DNA of 64,000 nt from assembly GCA_016710365.1 (NCBI GenBank), contig JADJVW010000003.1:22501-86500 (forward strand), written 5' to 3'. The position numbers and the translations under genes are program-made. The DNA comes from Candidatus Caldilinea saccharophila. GTDB taxonomy: Bacteria; Chloroflexota; Anaerolineae; Caldilineales; Caldilineaceae. Every line of letters begins with the position of its first letter. The first letter of the stretch is position 1. Positions 41,935-52,826 of this stretch are shown here, piece after piece. The notes below the pieces were generated by a model that worked only from the letters and a program-made list of their open reading frames with translations, had not been told where the DNA came from and made no database searches.

Positions 41935-42498
41935 TCACTGTTTGACGCGCGTCACATACGACCCATCGCGAGTATCCACTCGCACCACATCGCCTTCCTG
42001 TACGAACATCGGAACTTGTGTGCGAAGGCCGGTTTCCAGTTCAATAGTCTTCGTTGGTGCGTTGGCCGTATCGCCCTGGATAGCCGCTTCCGCCCATACC
42101 ACCCGTAAATCTACCGCTGTCGGCAATTTGAGTGAAAGCGGCTCCTCTTCGTAGAATTCCATACTCACGACAGCGTTTTCGAGTAGATAATCTTTGACAT
42201 CCTCCATCATGTCTGGACCAAGACCGATCTGCTCAAAGGTCTCTGTGTTCATAAAATGATAAAGTTCGCCGTCATGGTAGAGATACTGTACATTTACTTT
42301 GTCGAGTTCCACGTCGTTGAGACGCGTCCCATTGCTGTACGTTTTCTCTACAGTGGACTCCGTACGCAGATTGCGAACCTTGAGCCGGATGGTCGCCCCG
42401 CCGCGCGCAACCTTAATGTGTTGGTATTCCAGCACGCGCCAAAGCTGCCCGTCCTCTTCATAGATGCTGCCTTTACGTAGGGTCTGGACTTCCGCCAT
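41935..42498 (-). CDS. efp: Translation elongation factor P
   Basis: The protein has 187 residues from ATG 42498 (MAEVQTLRKGSIYEEDGQLW). All three EF-P beta-barrel domains are visible, with the C-terminal QEGDVVRVDTRDGSYVTRV. EF-P relieves ribosome stalling at polyproline. The tip of the functional loop reads HIKVARGGATIR. The usual modified lysine (as in PGKG) is replaced by arginine, which occurs naturally in several phyla and is rhamnosylated by EarP in some proteobacteria. No earP-like gene is in the window. The longer open frame to 42540 adds an unlikely N-terminus. Confidence 0.93.
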   Translation of the reverse strand: MAEVQTLRKGSIYEEDGQLWRVLEYQHIKVARGGATIRLKVRNLRTESTVEKTYSNGTRLNDVELDKVNVQYLYHDGELYHFMNTETFEQIGLGPDMMEDVKDYLLENAVVSMEFYEEEPLSLKLPTAVDLRVVWAEAAIQGDTANAPTKTIELETGLRTQVPMFVQEGDVVRVDTRDGSYVTRVKQ

Positions 42499-42802
42499 GT
42501 CGCGCTGCCTATGGATAACCATTGATTCATTTGAAGCCAAATTCGTTGGATCTGCACCGGAGCCTGAGTAAAGGTCAGAGGCTTGTGAATTGCAAACGCC
42601 TGTCTGAACTTGTCGAAAAGGGTCTGGGCAAAAGCTTCCGCATTATAGCGGCGCCGGCTGAATGCTGTCAAACAGATCGGGGATGATTCCCGTCTTCGCA
42701 AAGACTACGGCCCCGAGAACTTCGCATAAGACGCGATTGCCTGATTCTCTACTCTCCTCCATTTGTTTTGACTTCGGCGTCATGCTATACTTTGGCAGGT
42801 TT

Positions 42803-42881
<79 letters not shown>

Positions 42882-42889
42882 ATTCTAAG

Positions 42890-42923
42890 AAGCTCCCACA
42901 GAATCGTTCTGCGGGAGCTTTTT
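42890..42923 (+). terminator. Intrinsic terminator after tRNA-Pro
   Basis: AAGCTCCCACAGAA and TTCTGCGGGAGCTT form a stem with one mismatch around the loop TCG, followed by a T run to 42923. Confidence 0.85.
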
Positions 42924-42966
42924 GCACCAAACACACATGACAGCGTCGTCGACCTTTGCTCGCATC

Positions 42967-43030
42967 GAACACTGCTGGTATTGAACACTGCTGGTAGCGA
43001 ACACCGTTTGCAGCGAACACTGTTTGTTCG
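42967..43030. repeat. Four-copy 16-bp tandem repeat ahead of the histidine kinase
   Basis: Units of GAACACTGCTGGTATT and variants (GAACACTGCTGGTAGC, GAACACCGTTTGCAGC, GAACACTGTTTGTTCG) occupy 42967-43030, ending nine bases before the kinase ATG. The ribosome-binding site would lie in or next to the last unit. A change in copy number would alter its spacing. Confidence 0.75.
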
Positions 43031-43039
43031 CAACTGACT

Positions 43040-44575
<1,536 letters not shown>

Positions 44576-44712
44576 ATGACTTTCCAGACGCTTGTGGCGC
44601 TGTTGCGCTGCCATTTTCGCAAAACATTCCACCCTACGATTCCTGCGAGTAGAGTAGTCATTTGCCCCGGAAAGTTTGCATAATTCGTGGCATGTGCGGT
44701 AAAAATAGGTTT

Positions 44713-44778
44713 CGTGGTGGTGCGGACGTGGTGGTGCGGACGTGGTGGTGCGGACGTGGTGGTGCGGACGTGGTGGTG
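44713..44778. repeat. 14-bp tandem repeat, about 4.7 copies
   Basis: CGTGGTGGTGCGGA repeats exactly at 44713, 44727, 44741 and 44755, with a partial copy from 44769. It lies in the 320-base gap between the kinase and the ANTAR regulator. The rest of that gap has no supported gene; the kinase could not be read past 44575. Confidence 0.9.
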
Positions 44779-44896
44779 ACGCCAGCTACTATCGCTGCAA
44801 TGATTCTGGAACATCTCATCTATTGTTCGGCGCAAGAGGTTCATCTGGTCACACTGCGTCGATGGAAGCAGGCAAGGTCGCAAGACCAAAGGAGCT

Positions 44897-45487
44897 GTGA
44901 GCGTGGAGCGCACACGAGTGATTATCGCTGACGATGAATCCTTGATCCGCATGGACCTGCGGGAAATGCTGACCAACCTGGGCTATTTGGTGGTGGGCGA
45001 GGTGGGTGATGGACGCAGCGCCGTTAATCTGGCGCGTGAGTTACGCCCGGATATTATCATTATGGATATCAAGATGCCGGATATGGATGGCATCGAAGCC
45101 GCCAAAGTGCTCACCGAGGAGCGCATTGCGCCCGTGCTGTTGCTCAGCGCCTACAGCCAGCAGGAGCTCGTCCAACGGGCGCGGCAGGCAGGCGTAGCGG
45201 GTTATCTCGTCAAACCCTTTCGCGAAAGCGATCTGACGCCGGCCATCGAGGTGGCCCTCGCTCGTTTCAGCGAATTCCGCACCATGGAGCGCGAAGTCTC
45301 CAGCTTGCAAGATGCATTGGAAACACGCAAGGCCGTGGATCGCGCCAAGGGCATCTTGATGGACACACAAGGGCTGACCGAAACCGAGGCGTTCCGCAAG
45401 ATCCAGAAGATGAGCATGAACAACCGCAAACCCATGCGCGCCGTCGCCGAAGCTATCATCCTGGCGCACCAGGTGAGCGAACAATAA
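44897..45487 (+). CDS. PdtaR-like response regulator with ANTAR RNA-binding domain
   Basis: The receiver domain has the acidic pair in VIIADDESLIRMDLREML, the phospho-acceptor Asp in PDIIIMDIKMPDMDGIEA and Lys in GYLVKPFRESDL. The C-terminal ANTAR domain has the expected helix RKAVDRAKGILMDTQGLTET and EAFRKIQKMSMNNRKPMRAV. ANTAR proteins bind dual-hairpin RNA and act as antiterminators. Starts GTG 44897 and GTG 44903 are both possible; an AGGAG at 44889-44893 fits 44903 better. The partner kinase is just upstream. The RNA targets cannot be identified here. Confidence 0.93.
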   Translation: MSVERTRVIIADDESLIRMDLREMLTNLGYLVVGEVGDGRSAVNLARELRPDIIIMDIKMPDMDGIEAAKVLTEERIAPVLLLSAYSQQELVQRARQAGVAGYLVKPFRESDLTPAIEVALARFSEFRTMEREVSSLQDALETRKAVDRAKGILMDTQGLTETEAFRKIQKMSMNNRKPMRAVAEAIILAHQVSEQ

Positions 45488-45569
45488 CCGGGCCGCGAGG
45501 ATTCGTTTTCGGGGCGTCATTGCTGGCATCAATCAATGCGCTCTCGCCCCTTCTCAAACAGGTGTCGCT

Positions 45570-46310
45570 GTGAAGTTATCGATTGTCATACCCGTCTACA
45601 ATGAGCGAGCCACCCTGGAACAGATCGTGCGTCTGGTGCGCACCGTTGATTTGACGGTCAATCCATCCGGCAGCAACCCAAACCTCAATGGGCCGATGGT
45701 GGTTGAACGTGAGATCGTCATCGTCGATGACGGCTCCACCGACGGCACGCGCGACATTCTTGCCGAGTGGCAACGCACGCCCCAACCCGACATGAAGATT
45801 ATTTTCCACCCGGCCAACGGCGGCAAGGGCGCCGCACTGCGCACCGGGTTCGAACACGCGACCGGCGACCTGATCGTCATCCAGGATGCAGACCTGGAGT
45901 ACGACCCACGCGATTACGTGAAATTGCTTGAACCGATCCTAGATGGACGCGCGCCGGTGGTCTACGGCAGCCGCTTTCTGGGTGGACCGCGTGCGGCGAT
46001 GAGCCTGACCCACACCTTCGGCAACCAGATGCTGACGATCGTGACCAACCTCTTTTACGGCACGTCGCTCTCAGACATGGAAACGTGTTACAAGTGTTTC
46101 CGTCGCGACGTGATCGCCGATATGCCACTGCGCAGCCGTCGCTTCGAGATCGAGCCGGAGTTGACGGCGAAGATTCTCAAACGCGGCTACACCATCTTCG
46201 AAGTACCCATCAGTTATAACGGTCGCGCCTTCCACGAAGGCAAGAAGATCACCTGGCGCGACGGCATCGTCGCCCTGCGCACGTTGGTGAAGTACCGGTT
46301 TGTCGATTAG
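45570..46310 (+). CDS. Family 2 glycosyltransferase (DPM1/polyprenyl-phosphate type)
   Basis: The 246-residue protein starts at GTG 45570 with LSIVIPVYNERATLEQIVRL, then VDDGSTDGTRDIL, the DAD-type metal site IVIQDADLEYDPRDYVKLL, and SDMETCYKCFRRDV. The end VPISYNGRAFHEGKKITWRD is typical of DPM1-like enzymes lacking membrane anchors. It probably makes a polyprenyl-phosphate sugar donor. It is followed at once by a GT39 membrane enzyme, which uses such donors, so the two likely act in one pathway. Confidence 0.88.
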   Translation: MKLSIVIPVYNERATLEQIVRLVRTVDLTVNPSGSNPNLNGPMVVEREIVIVDDGSTDGTRDILAEWQRTPQPDMKIIFHPANGGKGAALRTGFEHATGDLIVIQDADLEYDPRDYVKLLEPILDGRAPVVYGSRFLGGPRAAMSLTHTFGNQMLTIVTNLFYGTSLSDMETCYKCFRRDVIADMPLRSRRFEIEPELTAKILKRGYTIFEVPISYNGRAFHEGKKITWRDGIVALRTLVKYRFVD

Positions 46311-46313
46311 CCA

Positions 46314-48041
46314 ATGCTGGCCGCCAACCCTACCATTCGGCAAAGTGGGCGCGTGCGGTCGACGCCGCTTGTGCTTGGCGCGCACGCGCTGCTTATCGGC
46401 ATCCTGCTGACCGGCTTTGGGCTGCGCCTGGTGCTGCTCGACCGCTTTGCCTTTCATCAAGACGAAGCTATCTACAGCTTCTGGGCGCTGCATGGACGGC
46501 ATGTCGATCCGCTCTTCCTGACCGTGTGGCCGGACAAGCCACCTATTTACCTCTGGCTGCTGGGCTGGACGTTTGACCTGTTTGGGGCAACGCCGGCCGC
46601 AGCGCGACTCCTCAACATTGCGTGCAGCACGCTCACTATCGCCGTGGTGGCCGCGCTGGCGCGCGCCTGGTGGGGAGCGCGTGCGGCGTTGTTTGCTGCG
46701 CTGTGGATGGCGCTCAATCCCTTTGCCATCAGCTTTGCACCCACGGCCTTCACCGATCCGCTGCTGGTGCTGGCCGGAATGCTGGCGCTCCTTGCCGCTG
46801 TGCGCCGGCAGCTTTTCTGGGCGGGCGTCTGGCTTGGCATTGCCCTGATGACCAAGCAACAGGGCCTTCTGTTTGCGCCCCTCGTACTGGCTTTCAGCCT
46901 CGATGCACCGTATGAACGTGGCAAGCTCCTGCGTGGTGCGGGTGTATTGTTAGCGGGCGCGCTGCTGGTCGTCGCGCCTGTCATGTTCTGGGACAGCCTG
47001 CGCTGGGCAGTGGCGCCGTCGCCGTGGGACTTGGGTGCGCGCCATGCGGCTGGCTTTGCCTTCTCCGCCCTGCCAGCGTGGCTGCCGCGTCTGCAAGATT
47101 GGGCAGTGCAGGGCAACTATCTGCTGGGCAATTGGGTGCTATGGACGCTTGCCTGGGGAGCAGGCATCGCCCTGGCGCTCGTCCAGATGACCCACCCTCG
47201 CCGGGGCGCGTTGCGCAAATCGCCTGCCATCAAGCTTGCGCTGTGGAGCCTGGCGTTCCTGGCGCTGCATGTGGTCACGACCGTGCAGATCTGGGATCGC
47301 TATCTGCTGCCGCTGGCGCCGATGGTTGTCCTGTTGCTCGCCTTTACTGCCGAATGGGCCTTGACGCAAAGCTTGACGCAGAGGCGCAGAGGCGCAGAGA
47401 AAATGCAGAGAAATGCTTCGCCAAATCTCGCTTGTTTTTTCTCCGCGCACCTCCGCATCTCTGCGCCTCTGCATCAAAGATGGAGGCTATATTGGCTGCC
47501 GGTGGCGTTAGTGGGGTTGCTGCTGCTGATGGCGCCGGGGCCGGCGGTGCAGGCCGCGCAGGGACGGCTGCCGATCGGCGGGGATCATGGCGCCTACACG
47601 GGACTCAACGAGGTTGGCGCCTGGCTGCAAGTCCATGCCGACGCCACACCGGTCATCTATCATCGCAACCTCGGCTGGCATCTTCGCTTTGATCTCTTCG
47701 CACCGCTGCAAGCTGGCCGCATCGACTTGCGCTGGTATGCGAGCACCGTCTATCTGGCCGACAACGCAGCCAAGACGCCCCATCGCCCGCGCTATCTCGT
47801 CGTCGCCGATTGGTCGCCGGAGCGCGATCTGGCGATAAACCTGGCGCTGCGCCGTCTCACCTTGCAGGAGCGGCTGCGCGCCGGACGCTTCACCGTGTAC
47901 GAGATCAGCGAGACCGCGCAGCCGCCGGCCGCCTGGCGCGTCTGTCGCACGCCGGCGGCTGCGCAGCGCACGCCAGGCTGGCGTGCGCTGGCGGGAACCG
48001 CGTTGCCGGCAGCCGCCTGCGTTGCAGCAGGTGCGCCATGA
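46314..48041 (+). CDS. GT39/ArnT-like membrane glycosyltransferase
   Basis: The 575-residue polytopic protein has the PMT/ArnT start: RLVLLDRFAFHQDEAIYSFW, with a conserved acidic pair in the first external loop, then TVWPDKPPIYLWLLGWTFDL. There are about ten membrane helices and a periplasm-facing C-terminal domain. Such enzymes transfer sugar from a polyprenyl-phosphate donor, which the upstream GT2 probably supplies. The segment encoded at about 47380-47480 (QSLTQRRRGAEKMQRNASPN) is repeat DNA in an otherwise hydrophobic region. The stop overlaps the next ATG (ATGA at 48038). Confidence 0.85.
   Translation: MLAANPTIRQSGRVRSTPLVLGAHALLIGILLTGFGLRLVLLDRFAFHQDEAIYSFWALHGRHVDPLFLTVWPDKPPIYLWLLGWTFDLFGATPAAARLLNIACSTLTIAVVAALARAWWGARAALFAALWMALNPFAISFAPTAFTDPLLVLAGMLALLAAVRRQLFWAGVWLGIALMTKQQGLLFAPLVLAFSLDAPYERGKLLRGAGVLLAGALLVVAPVMFWDSLRWAVAPSPWDLGARHAAGFAFSALPAWLPRLQDWAVQGNYLLGNWVLWTLAWGAGIALALVQMTHPRRGALRKSPAIKLALWSLAFLALHVVTTVQIWDRYLLPLAPMVVLLLAFTAEWALTQSLTQRRRGAEKMQRNASPNLACFFSAHLRISAPLHQRWRLYWLPVALVGLLLLMAPGPAVQAAQGRLPIGGDHGAYTGLNEVGAWLQVHADATPVIYHRNLGWHLRFDLFAPLQAGRIDLRWYASTVYLADNAAKTPHRPRYLVVADWSPERDLAINLALRRLTLQERLRAGRFTVYEISETAQPPAAWRVCRTPAAAQRTPGWRALAGTALPAAACVAAGAP
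47375..47480. repeat. REP-like inverted repeat inside the GT39 gene
   Basis: GACGCAGAGGCGCAGAGGCG, then CAGAG, is mirrored by CTCCGCATCTCTGCGCCTCT about 60 bases on. It can form a long imperfect hairpin. The insert keeps the reading frame open and adds about 33 polar, Arg-rich residues to a loop. This GCAGAGGCGCAGAGG type of repeat usually lies between genes. Confidence 0.75.
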
Positions 48042-50920
48042 GTCGCGCCGCGGATCACCGGCCTCGCGCTCGGTGGCTTGTTGCCTGGGATGTGCTGGCT
48101 GCGGTTTTGCTCGCCAGCTTTGTGCTGCTCCTCTACGGGCGCCTCCTTTTCACCAACCAGGTATTGCCGGCGGCGACATTCAACTCTATTTTGCCCGTAC
48201 TGGGAATATGTGGAAGCGACCCTGGCGCGGGGCAATTGCCCTTTTGGAACCCCTATCTCTTCCTCGGCACGCCGCTGCTGGCGAATCCGCAGGCGGCTGT
48301 GCTCTATCTGCTGCACTGGCCGTTGTTTGCGGCAGGTGGGTGGGGCTTGTCTGTAACTAAACAAATTTACTGGAGTGCGGCCTTGCACACCTGGCTGCTG
48401 GGAGTGGGCGGCTATGCGTTGCTGCGTTATTGGGGCTTTATGACCGCACCAGCGTTGCTGACCGGCATCGTGTTGGCGGGCAGCGGCTTTGTCGGCGGTC
48501 TGCTGGGACACATCAACCAACTCAACGGAGCAGCCTGGCTGCCGTGGGCAACGCTCTGTCTGGCTACGGTGCGGTCGCAGCGATTTGTGCGGCCGGACGG
48601 GGACGTTCGGACTTCTATTTCTCGGATGCTTTTCGCCGGCGCAGGCTTTGCCGTACTCGTGGCGTTGATGCTGCTGGCCGGCCATACACAGACCGTTTTT
48701 ATCAACCTCTTTGCTCTGGGCGTGTGGATCATCTGGCCGTGGGGAAGAGGGGGAGACAAGGAGAGAGGGGAAGACAAGGAGAAAAAAGGGAAGCGTCGCT
48801 TTTCATTCACCCTTCACCCTTCACCCTTCAAACGTCTCTTTCTCTCGCTCGTTCCTGTCCTGCTCGTCTACTGCGGCGGCATTGGGATCGGCGCGCTCCT
48901 GGCCGCGCCGCAGTTGTTGCCGACGCTCGAATTGAGTGGGTTGGGGTTGCGCAGCGGCGGGCTGAGCTATGCCGAGGCGAGCAGTTTCAGCCTGAAGCCG
49001 CTGGCGCTTGGTTGGACGTTGCTGCCCAGTTACGGCTTGGCGAATCTCAGCGCGATCTTTGACACGCCGGGCTACACGGAGTACGTCGCGTATGTCGGGA
49101 TCATCGGGCTGGCGCTGGCGCTGCTGGGGGCATGGCAAGGGCGCGGCCCGGCGCGGACGTTTGGTCTGCTGCTGGCGGGGCTGGGGCTGTTCCTGGCGCT
49201 GGGACGCTGGAACCCGGTCTATTATTTGCTCTATCAGGTGACGCCCGGCTTCGATCTTTTCCGTGCGCCCGCGCGCTGGATGATGCTCTACACGCTGGGC
49301 GCGGCGGTGCTGGCGGGCGTCGGGCTGGCCGCGCTGGGCGCGTGGCGACCACGGCTGGCGCGCATCACGCCGCTGGCGTTGCTGCTTGGCCTGGCCGCGA
49401 TCGAGTTGCTCGTAGCCGCGCGCGCGTTGCCGCACACGCACCCGACCGCGCCACAGGCCGTCTATGACCTCCGCACCGCGCCCGCTCATCTGCTCACCAG
49501 CCCGGAGCGCACGACACCCGGCCCGGCCGCCGCGGGTCGCTTCCTCGGCATGAGCACGATCACCTATGACCCTGGCGACATGGCCGACTACCGGCGCATT
49601 CTGGTCGAGAGCCAGCCGTCCCAACTAGATGAGGACGCGTTCCACGATCTGGTCATCGCGCAGAAGGTGCAGGAATTGCTCGCACCCAACTTGCCGCTTT
49701 TCTGGCGCATCCCCGCGGTGGATGGCTTTGACGGCGGCGTGTTGCCGCTGCAACGCTATATCCGCTTTGCGGGGCTGCTCGTTCCAGCCGACCGCCTCGT
49801 GCCCGACGGCCGACTGCGCGAGCAGATTGCCGACATGCCGGATAGCCAACTGCTGGCGATGCTCAACGTCGTCTACATCCTCACCGACAAAGTGCGCGAT
49901 CTCTGGTTTGAGGATGTCTTTTACGATCGGCAAATCGGCGCTGATTTGCGGCGCGCGCCGGATCCTTTGCAGATTGAGGCGCCGCTGCCTTTTGCAGCCA
50001 CTCACGTCGATCTTATCGGCTATGTCGAAGGAGACGCCGCCGCGCTGGCCGCGCTGAAAGATGAAGCCCGTCCGGTTGCCTGGCTCGAAGTCGTCGCACG
50101 CGATGGATCGAACGAACGCATCGCCCTGACCGCGGGCGGCGCGCCGGGCGCGCATTTCGCCGACGGTGCGCTGGACAGTCCGCTGGCCGCCAGCGCCAGC
50201 GCGGTGGTGGCCTATCGCGATGTCGAGCGCGGGCGACAAGCCTATCGGGCGCGGCTGCCGTTGGCGACGCCCGTCGAGGTTGCGGAGTTGCGCCTCATTG
50301 CTGCACCGGGCGTCGAACCGCACGCTGCCGGGTTGGTCGTGGAGGCGGCGACGCTCTACGACGCCCGCACCCAGATGTTTGCGGCGCTGCTGCCCAGCGA
50401 CCGTGGGCGCTTCCGCCTGGAGCACAGCGGCGATGTCAAGGTCTATCGCAACTTGGACGTGTTGCCGCGCGCCTATCTGGCGGACGAGCTGAAGGCGGTT
50501 GACAGCCAGGACGCGGCGCTAGAGCTGCTGCGCACGCAGGCAGGCCGCGTGACGGTGGTCGAAGGCTCGCTCGACGACGCCCAACCCGCGGGGGGAAACG
50601 ACCGCGCCGAACTCCTCGCCTATGCGCCTGAACAAGTTGAAATTCTCACAGACAGTGCGGCGCCCGCCTTGCTGGTGCTGAGCGACAGCCTCTATCCGGG
50701 CTGGACCGCGACGGTGGATGGAGCGCCGGTCGCGATCAAAGCGGTCAACGGTCTCTTCCGCGGCGTGGTCACACCGGCGGGCGAACATCGGGTTATCTTC
50801 CAATTTGAACCAACCGGGTGGCGGTTAGGACTAGGGCTGGCTGCCGCCGGCGCTGTTTTGCTGCTCGTGGCAGTTGGCGGTGCGCGGCGAGTTCGGCAAG
50901 GTCAACGGCGTGCAGTATAA
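48038..50920 (+). CDS. YfhO-like large membrane protein
   Basis: From ATG 48038 (MSRAADHRPRARWLVAWDVL) the protein has 960 residues. About eleven membrane helices occupy the first 500 residues, with family marks FWNPYLFLGTPLLANPQAAV, NQLNGAAWLPWATL and PGFDLFRAPARWMMLYTLGA. A large extracytoplasmic domain follows, with a last helix near the C-terminus (LGLGLAAAGAVLLLVAVGGA). YfhO in Bacillus affects teichoic acid glycosylation. Coupled overlap with GT39 supports a role in surface glycan synthesis. A repeat-encoded polar insert lies around residue 240. Confidence 0.85.
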   Translation: MSRAADHRPRARWLVAWDVLAAVLLASFVLLLYGRLLFTNQVLPAATFNSILPVLGICGSDPGAGQLPFWNPYLFLGTPLLANPQAAVLYLLHWPLFAAGGWGLSVTKQIYWSAALHTWLLGVGGYALLRYWGFMTAPALLTGIVLAGSGFVGGLLGHINQLNGAAWLPWATLCLATVRSQRFVRPDGDVRTSISRMLFAGAGFAVLVALMLLAGHTQTVFINLFALGVWIIWPWGRGGDKERGEDKEKKGKRRFSFTLHPSPFKRLFLSLVPVLLVYCGGIGIGALLAAPQLLPTLELSGLGLRSGGLSYAEASSFSLKPLALGWTLLPSYGLANLSAIFDTPGYTEYVAYVGIIGLALALLGAWQGRGPARTFGLLLAGLGLFLALGRWNPVYYLLYQVTPGFDLFRAPARWMMLYTLGAAVLAGVGLAALGAWRPRLARITPLALLLGLAAIELLVAARALPHTHPTAPQAVYDLRTAPAHLLTSPERTTPGPAAAGRFLGMSTITYDPGDMADYRRILVESQPSQLDEDAFHDLVIAQKVQELLAPNLPLFWRIPAVDGFDGGVLPLQRYIRFAGLLVPADRLVPDGRLREQIADMPDSQLLAMLNVVYILTDKVRDLWFEDVFYDRQIGADLRRAPDPLQIEAPLPFAATHVDLIGYVEGDAAALAALKDEARPVAWLEVVARDGSNERIALTAGGAPGAHFADGALDSPLAASASAVVAYRDVERGRQAYRARLPLATPVEVAELRLIAAPGVEPHAAGLVVEAATLYDARTQMFAALLPSDRGRFRLEHSGDVKVYRNLDVLPRAYLADELKAVDSQDAALELLRTQAGRVTVVEGSLDDAQPAGGNDRAELLAYAPEQVEILTDSAAPALLVLSDSLYPGWTATVDGAPVAIKAVNGLFRGVVTPAGEHRVIFQFEPTGWRLGLGLAAAGAVLLLVAVGGARRVRQGQRRAV
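48744..48835. repeat. In-frame simple repeat inside the yfhO-like gene
   Basis: Purine-rich GGGAGACAAGGAGAGAGGGG is followed by CACCCTTCACCCTTCACCCT. The two parts are imperfect tandem repeats of opposite composition. They encode a charged insert (GRGGDKERGEDKEKKGKRRF) between two membrane helices without breaking the frame. Confidence 0.7.
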
Positions 50921-50960
50921 TAACCGCATCTTTCCACCCCGCACCGAAAGGTGAAGCTGA

Positions 50961-51524
50961 ATGAATGGATTCAACCGGATTGTCGCCATCCTGCTTTGGG
51001 TGGCTTTGCTTCTCTTATGTCTTATCGTAGCGATCGCACCGCTGCTGGCGATCGCCTGGCTGCAGACCGCCCTCTCCGACGCGGCAACCTGGCTGAGCAG
51101 CGTGCAGGCCGAGAACCCCACCTACTTTGTCGTGGGGCAGGCGGCGTTTGGGATCGGCGCGATTCTGATCCTGGGCGCGCTGCTTTTTTTCGAGGTCTCG
51201 ACGGTGCGGCGGCGTGGAGTGCGCATCCGCACCGCGGAAGGCGGCTCCGCGGAACTGGACACGGTCAGTGTAGCGCGGCGTCTGCAATGGCATCTCGACC
51301 AGTTGGCCGAAGTGATCACCGTGGTGCCGGCCGTGCGCTCACGCGGCGGCTCGGTGGACATCCGGCTGGAAATCGAGACTGCGCCGGACATCGATATCCC
51401 GATGAAAACCGACGAAGTGGTGGACGTCACCCGCGATATCATCGAGCAGGACATGGGGCTGCGGTTGGGCAAACTTGACGTGCACATGCGGTGCGCCCCC
51501 TTCGAGCCGGAATGGAACGTATGA
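50961..51524 (+). CDS. AmaP-like membrane protein with Asp23-type domain
   Basis: The 187-residue protein has two N-terminal membrane helices (residues about 8-33 and 52-75). The C-terminal domain (VSVARRLQWHLDQLAEVITV ... VDIRLEIETAPDIDIPMKTD ... DVTRDIIEQDMGLRL) resembles the Asp23/Gls24 fold. In AmaP proteins of Firmicutes this arrangement anchors Asp23 beneath the membrane. No separate asp23 gene is visible here. It is followed by scpB with only seven bases between. Confidence 0.65.
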   Translation: MNGFNRIVAILLWVALLLLCLIVAIAPLLAIAWLQTALSDAATWLSSVQAENPTYFVVGQAAFGIGAILILGALLFFEVSTVRRRGVRIRTAEGGSAELDTVSVARRLQWHLDQLAEVITVVPAVRSRGGSVDIRLEIETAPDIDIPMKTDEVVDVTRDIIEQDMGLRLGKLDVHMRCAPFEPEWNV

Positions 51525-51531
51525 CCGCACT

Positions 51532-52539
51532 ATGTCGAGCGTAAACGCACCGCCGCAGTCAATGACGCTGGGACGCTTTGTCCGCGTCACGCTGCATAAC
51601 TTTCGCCTGCTTATCAACGCCTTTTCTGGAAGCGCTGCCGCACCGCTTATGTCTGATCCTATCTCTAGCGACTCCACTGAAAGTGGCCTCACCGAAAGTG
51701 GCTTCATCGACAGGGGCTTCCTCAATAGCGACCCTGCGCTGCCGGCTGCGCCCGTTGAGGTCAACACTTTGACAAGCGCCACAGCAGAAGCAAGCGCGAC
51801 TGGCAGTGGGCTGACAACGGAAATCGCCGCGGACACGGTGATGCATGACACAGCTGTTCATGACACAGCCAGTCCCCTTGCTGATGAACATTTGCAGCCG
51901 GCGTTGAATCTGGCGGCTGATGCTGAAGAAGTCATACTTACCGCGGAAACGGACAGTGGCGACTTGCTGGTGCGCGCGGGCGAAACCGCGTTGTCGCTGC
52001 CTGGCGCGCTGGAAAGTCTGCTGTTTGTGGCCGACGCGCCGGTGGAGACGACCCAACTGGCGCGCGCGCTCAACACGCCGGTCGAAGTCGTCGAGGCGCA
52101 TCTGCGCCGGCTGGCCGAGGAGTATCGTGCGCAAGCGCGCGGGCTGCGTGTGGCCGAGCGCAACGGCCGCTTCCAAATGGTGACGGCGCCCGCCGCGGCC
52201 ACGTTGATCGAAACCTTTCTCAACCTGGATATGACGACCAAGCTCAGCGCGCCCGCGCTCGAAACGCTGGCGGTGGTTGCCTATCGCCAGCCGGTGACGC
52301 GTGCGCAGGTCGAGGCGGTGCGCGGGGTCGACTGTTCCGGCATCTTGCGCTCGCTGCTCCAGCGCGGCCTGGTCGAGGAAGTCGACCGGCTCGACGCTGC
52401 GGGGCGGCCTGTGCTTTATGGCGTGACCGACCTGTTTATGCAGCACTTCGGCCTGACCGGATTGCATGAATTGCCGCCGCTGGAGAACAATGAGACCGCA
52501 CGACTCGATCATCTACTTGAGCACGAGCCAACGTCATGA
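51532..52539 (+). CDS. scpB: SMC complex subunit ScpB with long N-terminal extension
   Basis: The C-terminal 190 residues are a complete ScpB with two winged-helix units: ALESLLFVADAPVETTQLAR, RVAERNGRFQMVTAPAAATL, APALETLAVVAYRQPVTRAQ and EAVRGVDCSGILRSLLQRGL. ScpB partners SMC and ScpA in chromosome segregation. Before it lie about 140 residues of Ser/Thr/Glu-rich disordered sequence, including a local repeat TESGLTESGF. A basic segment MTLGRFVRVTLHNFRLLINA precedes that. ATG 51532 follows the upstream stop closely. The start might lie later, but no better ribosome-binding site was found. scpA is not in the window. Confidence 0.85.
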   Translation: MSSVNAPPQSMTLGRFVRVTLHNFRLLINAFSGSAAAPLMSDPISSDSTESGLTESGFIDRGFLNSDPALPAAPVEVNTLTSATAEASATGSGLTTEIAADTVMHDTAVHDTASPLADEHLQPALNLAADAEEVILTAETDSGDLLVRAGETALSLPGALESLLFVADAPVETTQLARALNTPVEVVEAHLRRLAEEYRAQARGLRVAERNGRFQMVTAPAAATLIETFLNLDMTTKLSAPALETLAVVAYRQPVTRAQVEAVRGVDCSGILRSLLQRGLVEEVDRLDAAGRPVLYGVTDLFMQHFGLTGLHELPPLENNETARLDHLLEHEPTS

Positions 52540-52826
52540 GAAGGGGGTGTTTCCCGCCCCGCACCTCATGCCCTGCACGTAAACTACCTACAGGGAGTAA
52601 CCTGGTCACGCAAAAGAGGTTGGAAGTCAGCATCTTTGTTGGTAAAATGTCATGCAAGCTGCTGGACGATGTGCCATCATTCAAATGGCGCCAGACGGTG
52701 CAAGTGACCCATGCGCCGGCGCCGGCGTACAGTGTACGATTGATGCGGCCGGCTCAATTCTTGACGGCGCTGTCCTGGCGGCCCTCGATGGCAGCGTCAG
52801 TCGAACCTCAGTATAAGGGAGGCAGA
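52540..52826. other. Intergenic gap before the DUF2207 gene, no gene
   Basis: The gap is about 290 bases. It holds a GATTGATGCGGCCGGCTC-type stretch and an AAGGGAGG ribosome-binding site at about 52815-52822 for the next gene. A long upstream open frame exists, but its residues are not protein-like. Confidence 0.4.
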
